64,000 bases of DNA from Flavisolibacter nicotianae. Its GTDB lineage: Bacteria > Bacteroidota > Bacteroidia > Chitinophagales > Chitinophagaceae. The notes under the pieces were generated by a model. The model made no database searches, was not told the DNA's origin, and saw nothing but the letters and a program-made list of their open reading frames with translations. Location of the stretch: the NCBI RefSeq assembly GCF_003628535.1, contig NZ_RBCI01000002.1:62001-126000 (forward strand), given 5' to 3'. The position numbers and the translations under genes were made by a program. Each line of letters begins with the position of its first letter. Position 1 is the stretch's first letter. This document shows positions 36,134-45,412 of this stretch, piece after piece.

Positions 36134-36479
36134 ACGCTTCTTGTGTTTTGAAGGATTGGATTTGCAAACCGGGTCATCGGGCCAGGCGGTAAACCGTTTC
36201 CGTCGACCCAACGAGACTTACCTGTTTTTTTCTGCTCCTGTAAGTTAGTCATCGCTGCGGCCTGGAAAGCAGGAAACGCCAAATGGGGTTTCCTGCTCTT
36301 TGAACAGGCATGTTCGGGCAGTGCGGCAGCGGAACGGTTCGGGTTTGCAAGGCGCACTTCCGCATTCGTTTGTCCCGGTCTTTTTCGTCCCTTTTTCTTC
36401 CGCTTTCATCACTTTTGCTTCAACAAGGGGAGAAATTGTTTTTGTTTTACAGCATTCGAAAACAATTAATGACCTTTTA
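36134..36479. other. Divergent intergenic region with a 10-bp-stem hairpin
   Basis: 346 bp between the PI-PLC-like gene and the LytS-like kinase. Arms AGCAGGAAAC (36268-36277) and GTTTCCTGCT (36288-36297) form a perfect 10-bp stem. No gene is supported; the upstream extension of the kinase frame has no protein-like features. Confidence 0.55.
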
Positions 36480-37520
36480 ATGGAAATGACAATGAACAGA
36501 TGGGTGCCGGGAAAAGACGGCGAGATCACCCGTACGATTTTGCTGGTAGTAGGCTTGTGGGGGCTTAGCATTCCGCTGCTGATTTTGGGACATGCCGACC
36601 GTGATGGCATCGTGGTGTGGAGCATCTTTGCCTTGTTCGGCGTCTTTACCTACTGGTGGTTTTTCCGCAACCTGATTCCGGCTGCTTACACCAGGCGAAA
36701 GCCAGTCTGGAGCTATCTCGAAAAGGTGATCCTTTATTTGGTTGTTGCCTGGCTGCCGATGACCCTGTTGATCACGTTTCTGATGCACGGGGTGGATCAT
36801 GCCGTGGAAGTGAGCATGGCCAACACGGCCTTCCAGTTCTTCGTTACGGCGCCGCTGCTTTGGTTTTTGTACCGCCGCCAATTGAAGGCAAAGGAAGAAG
36901 TGGTGTCGCTGAAACGCGAACTGGGCCAGTCCAACGCCAACATTGATTTTTTGCGGTCGCAGATCAACCCGCATTTTTTGTTCAATGTGCTGAACACGAT
37001 CTACGGTACCGCCATCCAGGAAGGCGCCGAACGCACCAGCAGCGCCGTGGAAAAGCTGGGCGACATGATGCGCTTCATGCTGCACGAAAACATGCAGGAA
37101 AAAATCGGTCTCTCGCGGGAAATTGATTACCTCAATAATTACATCAGCCTGCAGCGGCTGCGCACCGACGGCAATGCGGCCCTGCAGGTGGAAGCCCACG
37201 TGGAAAGACCCGATACCGTTTTGCAGATCGCACCCATGCTGCTGATCCCCTTCGTGGAAAATGCATTCAAGCACGGCATCAGCTTCCGCGAGCCTTCGCA
37301 CATCAAGGTCACGCTGGAAATAAGAGACAACACGCTTTATTTCGATGTCTACAACAGCAAACACACAAGGCCCGAGCACGACCCGGAAAAGGAAAGCAAC
37401 GGCATTGGCCTGAGCAATGTGCGGCAACGCCTGCAACTGCTTTACCCGCAACGGCACGAGCTGGTTGTACGCGAAACGGTCAAGGACTTTTTTATTCATC
37501 TAACCCTGCAGCTAACTTAG
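36480..37520 (+). CDS. LytS/YehU-type sensor histidine kinase
   Basis: Membrane histidine kinase of 346 residues. Four hydrophobic helices (residues about 12-130) precede the HisKA-like box LRSQINPHFLFNVLNTIYG, whose His is phosphorylated, and the ATPase domain with LLIPFVENAFKHGIS and GIGLSNVRQRLQLLY. ATG 36480 is used; ATGs at 36486 and 36492 are possible. It precedes by 22 bp a LytTR regulator, its obvious partner. The sensed signal is unknown. Confidence 0.93.
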   Translation: MEMTMNRWVPGKDGEITRTILLVVGLWGLSIPLLILGHADRDGIVVWSIFALFGVFTYWWFFRNLIPAAYTRRKPVWSYLEKVILYLVVAWLPMTLLITFLMHGVDHAVEVSMANTAFQFFVTAPLLWFLYRRQLKAKEEVVSLKRELGQSNANIDFLRSQINPHFLFNVLNTIYGTAIQEGAERTSSAVEKLGDMMRFMLHENMQEKIGLSREIDYLNNYISLQRLRTDGNAALQVEAHVERPDTVLQIAPMLLIPFVENAFKHGISFREPSHIKVTLEIRDNTLYFDVYNSKHTRPEHDPEKESNGIGLSNVRQRLQLLYPQRHELVVRETVKDFFIHLTLQLT

Positions 37521-37542
37521 CCTGTAATTGACGCAACGTTTC

Positions 37543-38226
37543 ATGAAAGCCATTGCTGTTGACGACGAACCCATTGCCCTGCAGATCATCGAATCGCATG
37601 CAGCCAAAGTGCCTTTTGTAGAACTGAAGGCCAGCTTCACCGATGCCTTCAAGGCCATGGACTACCTGCAGAAAGAAAACATCGACCTGGTCTTTCTCGA
37701 CATCAAGATGCCCGACATTTCCGGAATCGATTTTTACCGGAGCCTGAACAAAAAGCCCCTGCTGATTTTTACCACGGCCTATTCGGAGCATGCCGTCACC
37801 AGCTTTGAACTGGATGCGGTGGATTACCTGCTGAAGCCTTTTTCGCTGGCCCGTTTTATCAAGGCCTGCAACAAGGCTTTCGAGTTGTATAATTTTCGAA
37901 ACGCCGGGCCCGCGCCGGATCATTTTTATTTGAAAACTGGCTACGAACAGGTGAAGCTGTTTTTCGACGACATTCTTTACCTGGAGGCCGCAGGCAATTA
38001 TGTAACGTTCGTGCTGAAGGAAAAAAATGTTTTGTCGCGGATTACGTTCAGTGAAGCGGCCAGTCTTCTGCCCGCGCAAAAATTTGTGCGGATTCACCGC
38101 TCTTACATTGTTGCCACGGGCAAAATCGACAAGATCGAAAAGCACCAGGTCACCATCGGAAAAACCGTGCTGCCGGTGAGCGAGGCCTTTAGCCAGGACC
38201 TGGCTGCAGCGTTGAAAAAGAGCTAG
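37543..38226 (+). CDS. LytTR-family response regulator
   Basis: Response regulator of 227 residues, partner of the LytS-like kinase. The receiver has VDDEP, Asp53 in VFLDIKMPDISG and Lys in YLLKPF. The C-terminal LytTR domain carries VKLFFDDILYLEAAGNYV and KFVRIHRSYIVATGKID. ATG 37543 is preferred to the TTG at 37528. A palindromic repeat follows within 6 bp of the stop and may end transcription. Confidence 0.94.
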   Translation: MKAIAVDDEPIALQIIESHAAKVPFVELKASFTDAFKAMDYLQKENIDLVFLDIKMPDISGIDFYRSLNKKPLLIFTTAYSEHAVTSFELDAVDYLLKPFSLARFIKACNKAFELYNFRNAGPAPDHFYLKTGYEQVKLFFDDILYLEAAGNYVTFVLKEKNVLSRITFSEAASLLPAQKFVRIHRSYIVATGKIDKIEKHQVTIGKTVLPVSEAFSQDLAAALKKS

Positions 38227-38231
38227 GTATT

Positions 38232-38303
38232 CAGATAGTAGATATTGAGATATTAGATATTGGTGACAGAAAATATCCCAATAACCAATATCCAATATCA
38301 TCC
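38232..38303. repeat. Palindromic ATATTGG repeat, copy A
   Basis: Words GATATT(G/A) on the left and CCAATATC on the right form an imperfect hairpin. Its centre 38258-38283 is a 26-bp core that recurs at 41897-41922 and, inverted, at 50614-50639. It lies between the convergent LytTR and LUD genes. Confidence 0.8.
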
Positions 38304-38343
38304 ACCTAAGCAAGCAACCCTGGTCGGAAAAGATTCACAAAAA

Positions 38344-38976
38344 CTAAAACCCCAGCGGCTCGTTCACCAGGAAGAGGTGCAGTTTGCGGTGGGAGGAAGG
38401 ATCTTCCCGCTCGAAGATGAGGAACTTGCCGATAAAACTGCCGCCGTGTCCCAGCCGGCGTTGCTTTTCGTTTTCCTGCGGCAGCCAGTAACCCATCACC
38501 CGTTCAAGTGCAGCGGCTACATTGTTGGTGATTTTTTGTGCACCTACCACCCAGATTACGTTGGGACTGTTGAAGCAGTAGGCCGGTAACTGGCCTCCCG
38601 ACGCAGAGGCAAACACCAACTCCCCCCGTTTGGAAATGGCGTGCACACTTCCCAGGTAAAAGTCGGCCATGGTGCTTTGCAGGAACAGGTGGTGATGCCG
38701 TTCGGGATCTTTCTCCGCCGTCACTTCTTTTGCGAGGTTGTGCCACTGGTGCCCTCCTTCGTTGAGATAGGCGGTGAAGCCGATCTCGTCGAGCGACTGC
38801 GAGCCGGAGACCATGACGGATACGCCAGCGGGAATGAGGGCTTTGATCCGCTCCAGCGCTTCCTGTTTCGTTTCGACGATTTCGGCCAGCACATTGCGGG
38901 ATTGCAGGGCCCTGATGGTTTCGTCCATGACCTGCCTGCTGGCGATCTGCGTATAGGAAATTTCCGTGGTGTCCAT
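38344..38976 (-). CDS. LUD-domain protein (LutC/YkgG-like)
   Basis: Cytoplasmic protein of 210 residues in the LUD domain family, members of which help oxidize L-lactate as part of LutABC. Motifs include VSVMVSGSQSLDEIGF and a central ADFYLGSVHAISKRGELVFASASG, then NVIWVVGAQKITNNVAAALERV. The partner genes lutA and lutB are not here, so a lone LUD protein has no assigned role. ATG 38976 is used; TTG 38982 is an alternative. Confidence 0.88.
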   Translation of the reverse strand: MDTTEISYTQIASRQVMDETIRALQSRNVLAEIVETKQEALERIKALIPAGVSVMVSGSQSLDEIGFTAYLNEGGHQWHNLAKEVTAEKDPERHHHLFLQSTMADFYLGSVHAISKRGELVFASASGGQLPAYCFNSPNVIWVVGAQKITNNVAAALERVMGYWLPQENEKQRRLGHGGSFIGKFLIFEREDPSSHRKLHLFLVNEPLGF

Positions 38977-39392
38977 AAACAATCAGTTTGATGAAGCGGG
39001 ATCTGTTTGTTTTGTTGGTGCCTGTTAGCGGTGTTTTGCAGAAGGTGTACAGGATGGCGTTACCCGCCAAACAAGTTACAATGATTTCTTTGATTTTAGC
39101 AAGGGAGAACGAAGGGTAAAAAGGCCGGTAGTTCATTTGCCATGGTGGTGTTGTTTGTCGCTACAAATGGAATGTCCTGGTTCTTCCCACTGCTTCCAGC
39201 AGATTGCTGCGATGCCATAGCGGTTGCGTTTGCTCTTTCGCCTTTTCAAGGCTTGTCACTTATGCCCGGGCTGCGTCCCGGGTTTGTGATCACCGTCCCT
39301 TCGGGGCTTGGTTTTGCGGGGAAGGATCGCATAAAAAAGCGGAAGCACATTCGTACAAATATGCTTCCGCTTTTTTATGTTGTAACTGATGA
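38977..39392. other. Intergenic region with CCCGGG palindrome and terminator
   Basis: 416 bp. It holds a CCCGGGCTGCGTCCCGGG hairpin near 39264-39282 and an 18-bp perfect inverted repeat (39330-39379). Plus-strand frames here show no domain. Confidence 0.5.
39330..39379. terminator. Bidirectional terminator, 18-bp perfect stem
   Basis: CATAAAAAAGCGGAAGCA (39330-39347) pairs perfectly with TGCTTCCGCTTTTTTATG (39362-39379) across a 14-base loop. The T-runs on both strands suit termination; it lies 13 bp past the end of the VOC gene on the minus strand. Confidence 0.85.
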
Positions 39393-39833
39393 TCAGGCTT
39401 CTGCTGCCACAGGCGCGGCCGCCTCCTGCGGAACCACAGCTGCGGGATCCATCCACATGATCTCCCACACATGGCCGTCGGGGTCTTCGAAGCTGCGGCC
39501 GTACATGAAGCCGTGGTCTTCCGGCTGGCGGAATTCCCGGCCACCGGCGGCAATCACTTTTTCGATGTGCCGGTTCACCGCATCGCGGCTGTCGGCAGAC
39601 AGGCAAACCAAAACCTCTTTTGCTTTTGCCGTGTCGGAAATTTCCTTGCCCGGCACAAAGGTTTGAAAAAAGGGCTCCGTGATCAGCATGGCGTAAATGT
39701 CTTCGCTGATCACCATGCAGGCGGCCTTTTCATCGGTAAATTGTTTGTTGAACGTGTAGCCCAGTTGGGAAAAAAAGTTCATTGACGTTTGCAGGTCTTT
39801 GACCGGGAGGTTGACAAAAATTTTCGTTGCCAT
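39393..39833 (-). CDS. VOC-family protein 1 (glyoxalase/bleomycin-resistance fold)
   Basis: Vicinal-oxygen-chelate protein of 146 residues from ATG 39833 (MATKIFVNLPVKDLQTSMNF). The two beta-alpha-beta-beta-beta halves are visible, with DHGFMYGRSFEDPDGHVWEIMWMDP at the end of the second. The C-terminal 14 residues are Ala-rich. It is the last of three VOC genes on the minus strand. Chemistry is not readable; members bind metal and act on small electrophiles or drugs. Confidence 0.9.
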   Translation of the reverse strand: MATKIFVNLPVKDLQTSMNFFSQLGYTFNKQFTDEKAACMVISEDIYAMLITEPFFQTFVPGKEISDTAKAKEVLVCLSADSRDAVNRHIEKVIAAGGREFRQPEDHGFMYGRSFEDPDGHVWEIMWMDPAAVVPQEAAAPVAAEA

Positions 39834-39858
39834 AATCGTTGCATTTAAGATGAGGAGA

Positions 39859-40317
39859 TCAGATGTTTTCCAAAACGGTGGGTTTTTCCAGGCTTTCGGC
39901 AGCCGGTGATTTCTTTTCATAATTCAGCATCCAGCGGGTACCGAATTGGTCGGTGACCATGCCAAACAGCGAGCCCCAGAACTGTGTTCTTACCGGTTCA
40001 ACAACCTGCCCGCCCTCGGCCAGTTTATCGAACAGCGTATGGATTTGTTCCTCGGAACTGCAGTTCACCGTCAGCGAAAAATTGTTTCCCGGCTGGTAGC
40101 TGCCGCCGCTGAGCATGTCCGACGCCATCAGTGCAAAGCCATCGCCCTGCAGGTGCGCATGCATGATCTGGTTTTCGGTGCCGGCCGGGCACCGGGCTGC
40201 CATGGGCGTTTCTTTCACCGTCATCAGGTGCAGCTGGCCGCCCAGCGTGTTCCGGTAAAATGTCATGGCCTCGCGGCAATTGCCGTTGAAGTTGAGGTAA
40301 GCATTGATCTGTTTCAT
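39859..40317 (-). CDS. VOC-family protein 2 (PhnB-like)
   Basis: PhnB-type VOC protein of 152 residues. It begins MKQINAYLNFNGNCREAMTF and has FYRNTLGGQL, IMHAHLQGDGFALMASD and FWGSLFGMVTDQFGTRWMLNYE, which match PhnB-like proteins. The family is named from the phn operon but has no proven role there. It lies 25 bp upstream of VOC 1 and 30 bp downstream of VOC 3, so all three likely form an operon. Confidence 0.93.
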   Translation of the reverse strand: MKQINAYLNFNGNCREAMTFYRNTLGGQLHLMTVKETPMAARCPAGTENQIMHAHLQGDGFALMASDMLSGGSYQPGNNFSLTVNCSSEEQIHTLFDKLAEGGQVVEPVRTQFWGSLFGMVTDQFGTRWMLNYEKKSPAAESLEKPTVLENI

Positions 40318-40347
40318 AACATGTTTGTTGGAGTGGTTAATTGGGTT

Positions 40348-40716
40348 TTAAAGCGCCTTCCTGTCTTCCTGCAAGACGCCGAAAATATTGTCGTCCGGAT
40401 CGGTGAAAAAGGCCAGCCAGCCGACGGCCGGGATGGACTTTTTGGGTTTGATGATTTTGCCGCCGGCCGCTTCAATCTGCCGCAGGCTGCTGTCGATGTC
40501 GTCTACCGTGATGGTGTTGATGACCGGCTGTTGCGGCCCCAGCTCTTTCATCACGGCACCGTTGATGCCCTGCTCCCCGTCGCTGCCGGTGTGGGCAAAC
40601 CAGTACTCCTGGGCGCCCCACTGCCGGAACTGCCAGCCAAAGGCTTTTTCGTAAAACTGCCGGTTGGCGTCGGGGTTCGCCGATGGAATTTCGAAATACG
40701 TGACCCGGTTGCTCAT
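40348..40716 (-). CDS. VOC-family protein 3 (short)
   Basis: VOC protein of 122 residues from ATG 40716 (MSNRVTYFEIPSANPDANRQFY). FYEKAFGWQF is the family's characteristic mid-domain stretch, and WLAFFTDPDDNIFGVLQED closes the fold. The first gene of the three-gene operon, divergent from the GATase1-AraC regulator. Confidence 0.92.
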   Translation of the reverse strand: MSNRVTYFEIPSANPDANRQFYEKAFGWQFRQWGAQEYWFAHTGSDGEQGINGAVMKELGPQQPVINTITVDDIDSSLRQIEAAGGKIIKPKKSIPAVGWLAFFTDPDDNIFGVLQEDRKAL

Positions 40717-40837
40717 GCGGTTGTTTTTTGCGGGAAATGCCCAATACAAAATTGTTGCGGTTTTTGGAATTTCCGACAGGTTAAAGGCGGCAATTTCGCG
40801 GGTTGATTGCGCCACGGAATTGCCTTAGTTTTAGAGC

Positions 40838-41827
40838 ATGAAACACATTTCCATCCTGATACCGGAAGGCGAATGCAGCCTGGTGAACATTGAAGGCACC
40901 CACCAGATTTTTACCGAAGTGAATTCGCTCCTGGCCCGTCTTGGCAAAGCACCGCTCTTCGAAGTGCAACTGGTAGGGCTGCGCAAAGAAACCACGATGC
41001 GCAAAGGCCTGTTTCATGTGCGGCCCGATGTGCTGATTGACGACGTGGTGCACACCGACCTGATTGTGATCCCGGCCATTCATGGCGAGAAAAACAAGGT
41101 GATTGCCGATAACAAGGCCTTCCTACCCTGGATGGTGCAGCAGTACAGGGGTGGCGCTTCCATTGCCACGCTTTGCATCGGCGTGTTCCTGCTGGCGGCC
41201 ACCGGTTTGCTCAAAGGAAAGCGTTGCGCCACGCACTGGGTGGAGGCCGATACCTTCCGCAGCATGTTCCCCGATGTGAACCTTGTGCCCGATAAGATCA
41301 TCACCGACGACAGCAACATCTACACCAGCGGCGGTGCTTATTCGTGGCTGAATCTGATCCTCTATATCATTGAAAAAATGGCCGGCCGCGACATGGCCAT
41401 CACCTGCTCTAAATTGTTCGAGATCCAGATCGAACGCAACAGCCAGTCGGCCTTTATGATCTTTAGCCCGCAGAAGCGCCACGAAGACGACGCCGTAAAA
41501 AAAGCACAGGACTACCTGGAACAAAACTATGCGGACAGGATTTCGGTCGACGACCTGGCCCGGGAGGTCGGCGTCAGCCGCCGGAACCTGGAGCGCCGAT
41601 TCCGCAAAGTGACCTTCAACTCCATCGCGGAATACCTGCAGCGGGTCCGCATCGAAGCGGCCAAGCAAACGCTGGAACAGGAGCGGGAAAACGTAAACGA
41701 AGCGATGTACAAAGCCGGCTACAACGACAGTAAGGCTTTTCGCACCACGTTCAAAAAACTCACGGGCTTGTCGCCCTTAGCCTACCGGAAAAAATACGTG
41801 CGGAACGAAGTGCTCGTAGAAGACTAA
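40838..41827 (+). CDS. GlxA-type AraC regulator with DJ-1/PfpI domain
   Basis: Transcription regulator of 329 residues. Residues 1-190 are a DJ-1/PfpI (GATase1-like) domain with IVIPAIHGEKNKV and ASIATLCIGVFLLAATGLLKGKR, the nucleophile-elbow Cys being in TLCIGVF. Residues 225-320 are an AraC HTH pair with VDDLAREVGVSRRNLERRFRK and EAMYKAGYNDSKAFRTTFKKLTGLSP. It diverges from the VOC operon over 121 bp and is a plausible regulator of it. Confidence 0.95.
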   Translation: MKHISILIPEGECSLVNIEGTHQIFTEVNSLLARLGKAPLFEVQLVGLRKETTMRKGLFHVRPDVLIDDVVHTDLIVIPAIHGEKNKVIADNKAFLPWMVQQYRGGASIATLCIGVFLLAATGLLKGKRCATHWVEADTFRSMFPDVNLVPDKIITDDSNIYTSGGAYSWLNLILYIIEKMAGRDMAITCSKLFEIQIERNSQSAFMIFSPQKRHEDDAVKKAQDYLEQNYADRISVDDLAREVGVSRRNLERRFRKVTFNSIAEYLQRVRIEAAKQTLEQERENVNEAMYKAGYNDSKAFRTTFKKLTGLSPLAYRKKYVRNEVLVED

Positions 41828-41859
41828 AACCGTCTTCATTTCCTTGGTGTGATAGAAGG

Positions 41860-41945
41860 ATGGTAGAAGATTGGATATTGGATAGTAGATAGCAGTTATT
41901 GGTAACAGAAAATATCCCAATATCTAATATCCCAATATCTTTCTA
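41860..41945. repeat. Palindromic ATATTGG repeat, copy B
   Basis: Words GGATATTGGATAGTAGATAG on the left and AATATCCCAATATC on the right. Core 41897-41922 differs from copy A at one position. It reaches exactly the stop codon of the nitrilase-fold gene on the minus strand. Confidence 0.8.
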
Positions 41946-42674
41946 TCGAACGGTTTTCAGCAACACTTCCTGCGTGGCGATGTCGACCAGCAAAAGACCC
42001 TCGCTGTGGCAATCCAGTTGGCCAAGCAATTCTCCCTTTTTATTCCAGGCAGACGAGCGGCCGTCGCAAACCACGCCGTCACAAAGGCCAACGCAATTCA
42101 CCAGCAACGTTGCCATCCCATACTGCCTGGCAATCTGCGCCATTCTTTCCGCAGCCTTGTTCATTCCCTCCGCTGTTTTGGCCACACTGGCGATATAGGT
42201 GTGGGCGCCTGCCAGATAGGCCGCTTCGGCATGCGCCGGTACAGACAGCTCGTAGCAAATGGCCAGGGCGGTGCCCGTGTTTTCCCCGATGGTGCCGGTG
42301 GTCGTTGAGCCGCTGATGAAGAAAGCTTCTTCATCGGGATGAAGGTAGTGCTTGGCGTAGGTCTCTACAGGTTTGTGCGGTTGAAACAAAAGAAGGCTGA
42401 TGGTGATGCCGTCTTCTTTTCTGACCGGTGCACCAATCCCGATTGCGATGTTGTTTGCATCGCTGGTTTTTTGAAAGACAGCAAAGCGGTTGTCGCCAGC
42501 CGTGGTGGCCAGTTCTTTGGCAAGAGCGGGCTCGTAACCGGTCAGGGAAAGCTCGGGAAAGAAGATGGTGTCGGCGCCGTTGGCGATCGCTGCTTCAATC
42601 AGCGCCAGGTGACGGCTGGTATTGGCGGTGATGTCGCCTTTAACGGGTTTGGTTTGTGCAAGGCAGTGTTTCAT
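41943..42674 (-). CDS. Carbon-nitrogen hydrolase (nitrilase superfamily)
   Basis: Amidase-type enzyme of 243 residues from ATG 42674. The catalytic triad is Glu41 in FFPELSLTGYEP, Lys in YAKHYLHPDEE, and Cys in ALAICYELS. The length fits a single nitrilase domain. Likely activity is hydrolysis of an amide such as omega-amide or deaminated glutathione; the substrate is not determined. The stop codon lies in a palindromic repeat. Confidence 0.93.
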   Translation of the reverse strand: MKHCLAQTKPVKGDITANTSRHLALIEAAIANGADTIFFPELSLTGYEPALAKELATTAGDNRFAVFQKTSDANNIAIGIGAPVRKEDGITISLLLFQPHKPVETYAKHYLHPDEEAFFISGSTTTGTIGENTGTALAICYELSVPAHAEAAYLAGAHTYIASVAKTAEGMNKAAERMAQIARQYGMATLLVNCVGLCDGVVCDGRSSAWNKKGELLGQLDCHSEGLLLVDIATQEVLLKTVR

Positions 42675-42809
42675 GTGATTTCTTTTTCGCCGAAAGTGAT
42701 TGAAAGCGACGGCCATGGTTAACCTACAATAAGCCGGCACTGGTTAAACGATGTGCGGCTGTTGTATCGTGGCGCATGAAGTCTCGCTGCACTACCGGTT
42801 ATCTTCCTG

Positions 42810-43820
42810 TTACTTCCGGAAACATGCACCCATGGCTGTTTTTACGATGCCTTCGTATTCCTTTAGTTCCGCTGCATCGTCCGGCAAACCGATCAGGCAA
42901 TGGATTTGCCCTGCGAAGCATTTGTCCCAAACCCTGACGCCGGCTTTTCTCAGTCTCGCGGCATACAAGATCCCGTCATCCCGCAACGGGTCAAATTCCG
43001 CATTGATGATCACGGCCGGCGGCAGGCCGGTTAAATCCGTCGCCAGGATCGGTGATACTTCGGGGTTGTTGTACTGGCCGGGGGCATAGGTTTCGATGGC
43101 AAAGAGGCAGGCGTCTTTGGTTTGAAAATAGCCCCTGGCGTTTTCCTGGTACGAAGCGGATGTTTGCATGTGTTGCGGGCTGCAATCGGCCGGCAGTCCG
43201 TTCATGACCTGCAGTTTTATGCGCTGGCTGATGCCGTCTTTTTTTGCTTTCTGCGCTATCACGGCAACGAGGTTTGCGCCGGCGCTGTTTCCCGTCAATA
43301 CAACGCGGCTCGTGTCGCCGCCCCACTCGCCGCCGTGTTCCGCAATCCATTTGAACGCATGGTAACTGTCGTTCACCGCGGCCGGAAACCGGTGTTCGGG
43401 AGCCACGCGGTAATCAACGGCACAAACAAGAGCGTTATAGGTTTTGGCATCCTGCCAGAGCGAATATTCCAGCGCCGGCAACAGGGGCGAGATGAAGCCG
43501 CCGCCATGATAATTGATGAGGATGGGAAGGTTTGTCCCGTGCGTGGGATTGAACACCAAAACAGGGATGCTGTCTGCCGTTATTTTCATGCGTTGGACAT
43601 CTTCTTTCGGGTAGGGCCGCGGCGGCGGGCCGGCAAACTTTATTTGCTCGATCGGCATTTGCCGCAGTTGCCCGATCGTCAGGTCTTCATACCCGATCAT
43701 CTTCAGGAAGGCTGCAATTTTCGGATCGAGTTGCCGTGTGCCGCAGGCCTGTGCAAAAACCGGTTGCCGGGTAAAAAGGAGGAGAAGGGCTAACGCAAGA
43801 AGAGATCGTGACTTCTTCAT
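42810..43820 (-). CDS. Exported HSL-family esterase/lipase
   Basis: Alpha/beta-hydrolase of 336 residues. ATG 43820 starts a signal peptide (SLLALALLLLFTRQPVFAQ). NYHGGGFIS is the oxyanion HGGG, GNSAGANLVAVIAQ the nucleophile Ser, DPLRDDG the acid, and HCLIGLPD holds the His. It belongs to the hormone-sensitive-lipase group, which hydrolyses short acyl esters. Upstream 100 bases in frame are not protein-like. Confidence 0.93.
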   Translation of the reverse strand: MKKSRSLLALALLLLFTRQPVFAQACGTRQLDPKIAAFLKMIGYEDLTIGQLRQMPIEQIKFAGPPPRPYPKEDVQRMKITADSIPVLVFNPTHGTNLPILINYHGGGFISPLLPALEYSLWQDAKTYNALVCAVDYRVAPEHRFPAAVNDSYHAFKWIAEHGGEWGGDTSRVVLTGNSAGANLVAVIAQKAKKDGISQRIKLQVMNGLPADCSPQHMQTSASYQENARGYFQTKDACLFAIETYAPGQYNNPEVSPILATDLTGLPPAVIINAEFDPLRDDGILYAARLRKAGVRVWDKCFAGQIHCLIGLPDDAAELKEYEGIVKTAMGACFRK

Positions 43821-44089
43821 AAAGCAATTTGTTTTTTGTTGAAGCAGTTCAAAGCGTTTGGCCAGGCAATCAATGATTGCAGTATCACGGAAAGAGATAA
43901 GCACTGTCATTGCAAACGCCAAAATAAAGATAGGTTGTTTGCGGTGTACCGCTCTTGCGGGTGAACCCGGCCAGACCTGCTCCCCTTCACTGGTGTGGCT
44001 CCACGGGAATATTCGTTAGACGTTCGTCATGACATCGGGAGACAGATCGGGAAAGGGAGTGGTATAGCGAGTTCATTGCTGCCTGTATT

Positions 44090-45412
44090 TTATTGCTTTT
44101 TTGACTCTTCGAAAACGCTTCCGTCATTTACATAAATCTTTATGGACGAATAGCGGCCTTTGGGATCCTTTAAAAACTCGATTTGCGCATTTTCTTCAAG
44201 AACAAATAGATTGTTGGCAATGTGTTTTAATTCAGACACCTTTCGATTATAATTGTTTTTGCTTAAAAGCTTGCTTTTGTCAAGGTAAATAGTCACATCA
44301 GGATAGTTGCCTATAAATTGGCTTAACAGGCTTGAGGGGATGTCATTCGTTTCTTTTGTGGGCATCAGTGACCGCAGGTAATATTCACTTTTGTGTTTTT
44401 CTTTTTCATTTTTTGCTGCCTGCAGTTGTTTTGTAAAAATGTGTTCCTGTGCTTTTAAAAGGGCCTTGCCAGCGTCCACTTTTACATCCGGTATGATACC
44501 CGTGCCTTCCCAATCCGTTTTGGTAACAGGGTTGTACGACCGGGCAAAAGGAATGGAACTTACAAAACCCTGGCCAACAGAAAATGGCATTTGAGGATGT
44601 GCACCACCGCCTGTAATTTCACCCACAATTGTTGCTCTTTTTGCCTGTTGCATGCCATAACCAAAGTCTTCTGCCGCTGAAAATGTTTTATGACTGGTAA
44701 GAATATAGACAGGCATAGCAAGGTTCAAACTGTCAGCCTTTGCAGGGTCTGCATAGAAGACTGTCGTGTCTTTAGTCGATCGGTTAATAAGATCGTTCAT
44801 GTGCGTCTTTTCCTGGAAAAAGTAACTTTCAATTTGACTGACCATCTCCGGGCTGCCGCCCTGGTTCTCCCGCAAATCAATGATGATGGCGCTCGTATTA
44901 GACAAAAATTTCAGAGCCGAATAGATCGTTGGCTTCGCACTTTCTATATCGTCGACAAATCCAGTAAAAGGAAGGTAGCCAACGTTTCCTGGTAGTATCT
45001 CCAACTTGGGGAATGAATAGTTTTGCTCTTTCCAGTAGTTTTTGGACTGGTTTATTTCTTCTTCCGAAGGCTTGGAATAGGCCTGGGCAACAAAGCCGGG
45101 ATCGTATTGAATGTGCAGGTGGGGATCATGATGTACGTGGTTAATATCAGTTTCTATCTGCTCCGCAAGTTTTTGAGGACTTTTTAAAAAGGGCCTATAA
45201 ATGTTCTTTTTTTGTTGCGATTGCAAATACAGGGATATGCTTTTGGCTTTTTCAGGAAAAACATAATTATTGTTCAGGCTTACAGTCAAAGAGTCAATCA
45301 GTTGGTGGATATCGATAGGACTTTTTGTATTGGTTTGCCCGCTGCATAGATAAGGAGAACCAAACGCAAGTAAGAAAACAGAGCAGTAAGTTTTGAATAG
45401 TTTTTTATACAT
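44090..45412 (-). CDS. S41-family (tail-specific/IRBP-like) peptidase, exported
   Basis: Exported protein of 440 residues with a signal peptide (SVFLLAFGSPYLCSGQ). The S41 core has VGYLPFTGFVDDIESA, AIIIDLRENQGGSPEM, and ILTSHKTFSAAEDFGYGMQ, where Ser in KTFSAAEDF is the predicted nucleophile. GEITGGGAHPQMPF and FARSYNPVTKTDWEGTGIIPD match the C-terminal block. No PDZ domain is visible, as in IRBP/retinol-binding-like members. The gene is more AT-rich than its neighbours, consistent with recent acquisition. Confidence 0.88.
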   Translation of the reverse strand: MYKKLFKTYCSVFLLAFGSPYLCSGQTNTKSPIDIHQLIDSLTVSLNNNYVFPEKAKSISLYLQSQQKKNIYRPFLKSPQKLAEQIETDINHVHHDPHLHIQYDPGFVAQAYSKPSEEEINQSKNYWKEQNYSFPKLEILPGNVGYLPFTGFVDDIESAKPTIYSALKFLSNTSAIIIDLRENQGGSPEMVSQIESYFFQEKTHMNDLINRSTKDTTVFYADPAKADSLNLAMPVYILTSHKTFSAAEDFGYGMQQAKRATIVGEITGGGAHPQMPFSVGQGFVSSIPFARSYNPVTKTDWEGTGIIPDVKVDAGKALLKAQEHIFTKQLQAAKNEKEKHKSEYYLRSLMPTKETNDIPSSLLSQFIGNYPDVTIYLDKSKLLSKNNYNRKVSELKHIANNLFVLEENAQIEFLKDPKGRYSSIKIYVNDGSVFEESKKQ

